Positions 63,203-64,000 of a DNA stretch of 64,000 bases are shown piece after piece. Each line of letters begins with the position of its first letter. The stretch's first letter is position 1. The position numbers and the translations under genes are program-made. Source of the DNA: Ascarosepion bandense. Its lineage: Eukaryota > Mollusca > Cephalopoda > Sepiida > Sepiidae. A model generated the notes under the pieces. That model saw only the letters and a program-made list of their open reading frames with translations, was not told the DNA's origin and searched no databases. Location: contig JBBBDQ010000346.1 of the NCBI GenBank assembly GCA_037127315.1, forward strand, positions 5,789,501 to 5,853,500. The letters run 5' to 3'.

Positions 63203-63675
63203 TGTAATATAACAATCTGGCCCCACCCGAGGAAGTGATGCAAGCGATGGTGTTTCCTGTCGGTGAAGGGAGCGGCGAAGCGACAAGACAGGTGTTTGTG
63301 AAATACATCCTGTCGAGGCCAGAGCGGATGTCGTTTTGACCTTATTTCCGACAGCGGCGGAAATGGCTACAGAGGCAAACAGATCAGGTGCCTCTTAGAA
63401 TTACGTGGGCGTTGCGTGGGCGAGGCAAAAAACCGGAAGGAAAGTCCCGGTTCTAGAGGACTATATAAAGACCTCGACACACGGATTCGCCAGTAGCAGA
63501 GAACGGCCAGTGGAAGCAGACAAACACCACGGCAAGACTACACTCCCGTCAACCCATGTGCCTCTCACCCTTCCGTTCTCTATTCCACACGGTCCGTCGT
63601 TAATAATAAAAATATAACCTTATATTTTTATATATGCGTGTTTGTTGTTTTGTCGTCGTACGGAGATATATAACA
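63203..63675 (+). repeat. 3' LTR
   Basis: Same 474-bp region as the 5' LTR, including TATA box and AATAAA. I see six substitutions between them (for example GGGGG/GGGAG, CCTTG/CCTTA, GCGGT/GCGGC, CGAATT/CGGATT, CTTCC/CTCCC, GGCGA/GGAGA) and no indels, about 98.7% identity. Confidence 0.95.
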
Positions 63676-64000
63676 TGTGTGTGTGTGTGCCCGTTACCTA
63701 TAGACTCCGAAACAGCTGGACCGATTTTCTTGAAAATTTACGCAGTTGTACTTTAGGCGTCCGTGCGTGTTCTTAGCTATCTCTTGTGTTGAGGTACCCC
63801 CGATAAATATCGAAAATTGATAATCGAAAAAATCGGGTTATAGAAGGAGTAATCCGAATTTAATCAAATTTGATACACTCATAGACAAAGACATAAGAAA
63901 CGATATTCAGAAGTTTCAAGGTTTAAATTCTTACAATAGTGCCAAAAGTAGATAACATATATATATAAAAGTCAAGATGTTTGTGTGTGTGTGTGTCTGT
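63676..64000 (+). mobile_element. Helitron-like element, continuation after the LTR retrotransposon (runs off the window)
   Basis: TGTGTGTGTGTGCCCGTTAC, CGAAACAGCTGGACCGATTT, AATCGGGTTATAGAAGGAGT, ATAGACAAAGACATAAGAAA, then TATATATATATAAAAGTCAAG and GTGTGTGTGTCTGT, in family order. The 3' end lies beyond position 64000. Confidence 0.9.

Larger units (their letters stand above)
57612..63675 (+). mobile_element. Ty3/Gypsy LTR retrotransposon, nearly complete but defective
   Basis: 6,064 bp with two 474-bp LTRs (57612-58085 region and 63203-63676 region; TG...CA limits at 57612-58084 and 63203-63675), gag, and a pol reading in the order protease, reverse transcriptase, RNase H, integrase zinc-binding part. 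Flanks are TGTG on both sides (57608-57611 and 63676-63679), compatible with a 4-bp target duplication, though the site is a GT tract and so not conclusive. The two LTRs differ at 6 positions by eye. Defects: a probable gag frameshift, four pol lesions and loss of the integrase core. No envelope-like ORF is present. Confidence 0.93.

Overview
This 64-kb window looks like gene-poor, intergenic or intronic DNA from a repeat-rich lophotrochozoan animal, most likely a cephalopod such as an octopus. That guess is inference. It rests on the mix of tRNA-derived SINEs, long (TA)n and (CA)n tracts, several non-LTR retrotransposon families, Ty3/Gypsy remnants, mariner and Penelope-like fragments. I found no convincing host protein-coding gene. 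All recognisable coding sequence is transposon-derived and most of it is broken.

Layout. 1-6 kb: (TA)n tracts, a SINE, then a 1.6-kb pyrimidine-only compound minisatellite (1.9-3.5 kb) and a possible inverted-repeat DNA element (4.5-5.5 kb). 6-13 kb: SINEs, LINE 3' ends, non-autonomous Helitron copies, a composite 5S/tRNA-headed SINE (8.2-8.4 kb) and a broken mariner transposase (9.5-10.2 kb). 13-23 kb: a Penelope-like endonuclease fragment between inverted repeats, SINEs, unassigned AT-rich DNA, a second Helitron family (22.2-22.7 kb) and RTE-like LINE pieces. 23-29 kb: two truncated LINEs and an old minus-strand Ty3/Gypsy element (28.8 to 25.5 kb) split by a LINE and a SINE. 29-35 kb: RTE-like LINEs, Helitron, SINE-A tandem copies and a 95-bp tandem duplication. 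35-38 kb: LINE end, a 21-bp tandem array and a second pyrimidine-rich compound array. 38-46 kb: LINE-in-LINE nesting, many RTE-like fragments, a second 5S/tRNA composite SINE (42.7-43.0 kb) and the longest LINE ORF remnant (45.6-46.3 kb). 46-57 kb: mostly unassigned DNA with Helitron, LINE and SINE copies. 57.6-63.7 kb: one nearly complete, structurally young Ty3/Gypsy retrotransposon with two 474-bp LTRs. It sits inside a Helitron copy that resumes after the 3' LTR and runs off the window.

How the parts work together. The repeat families form a layered insertion history, with target-site duplications still visible for some events. Two families use autonomous reverse transcriptases: a CR1/Jockey-group LINE with a C-terminal WNSLP-type tail, and an RTE-like LINE ending in (GAA)n. 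The non-autonomous SINEs and Helitron copies presumably depend on enzymes encoded elsewhere. The most unusual item is the SINE with a 5S rRNA-like head fused to a tRNA-like SINE body. It appears twice with the same architecture.
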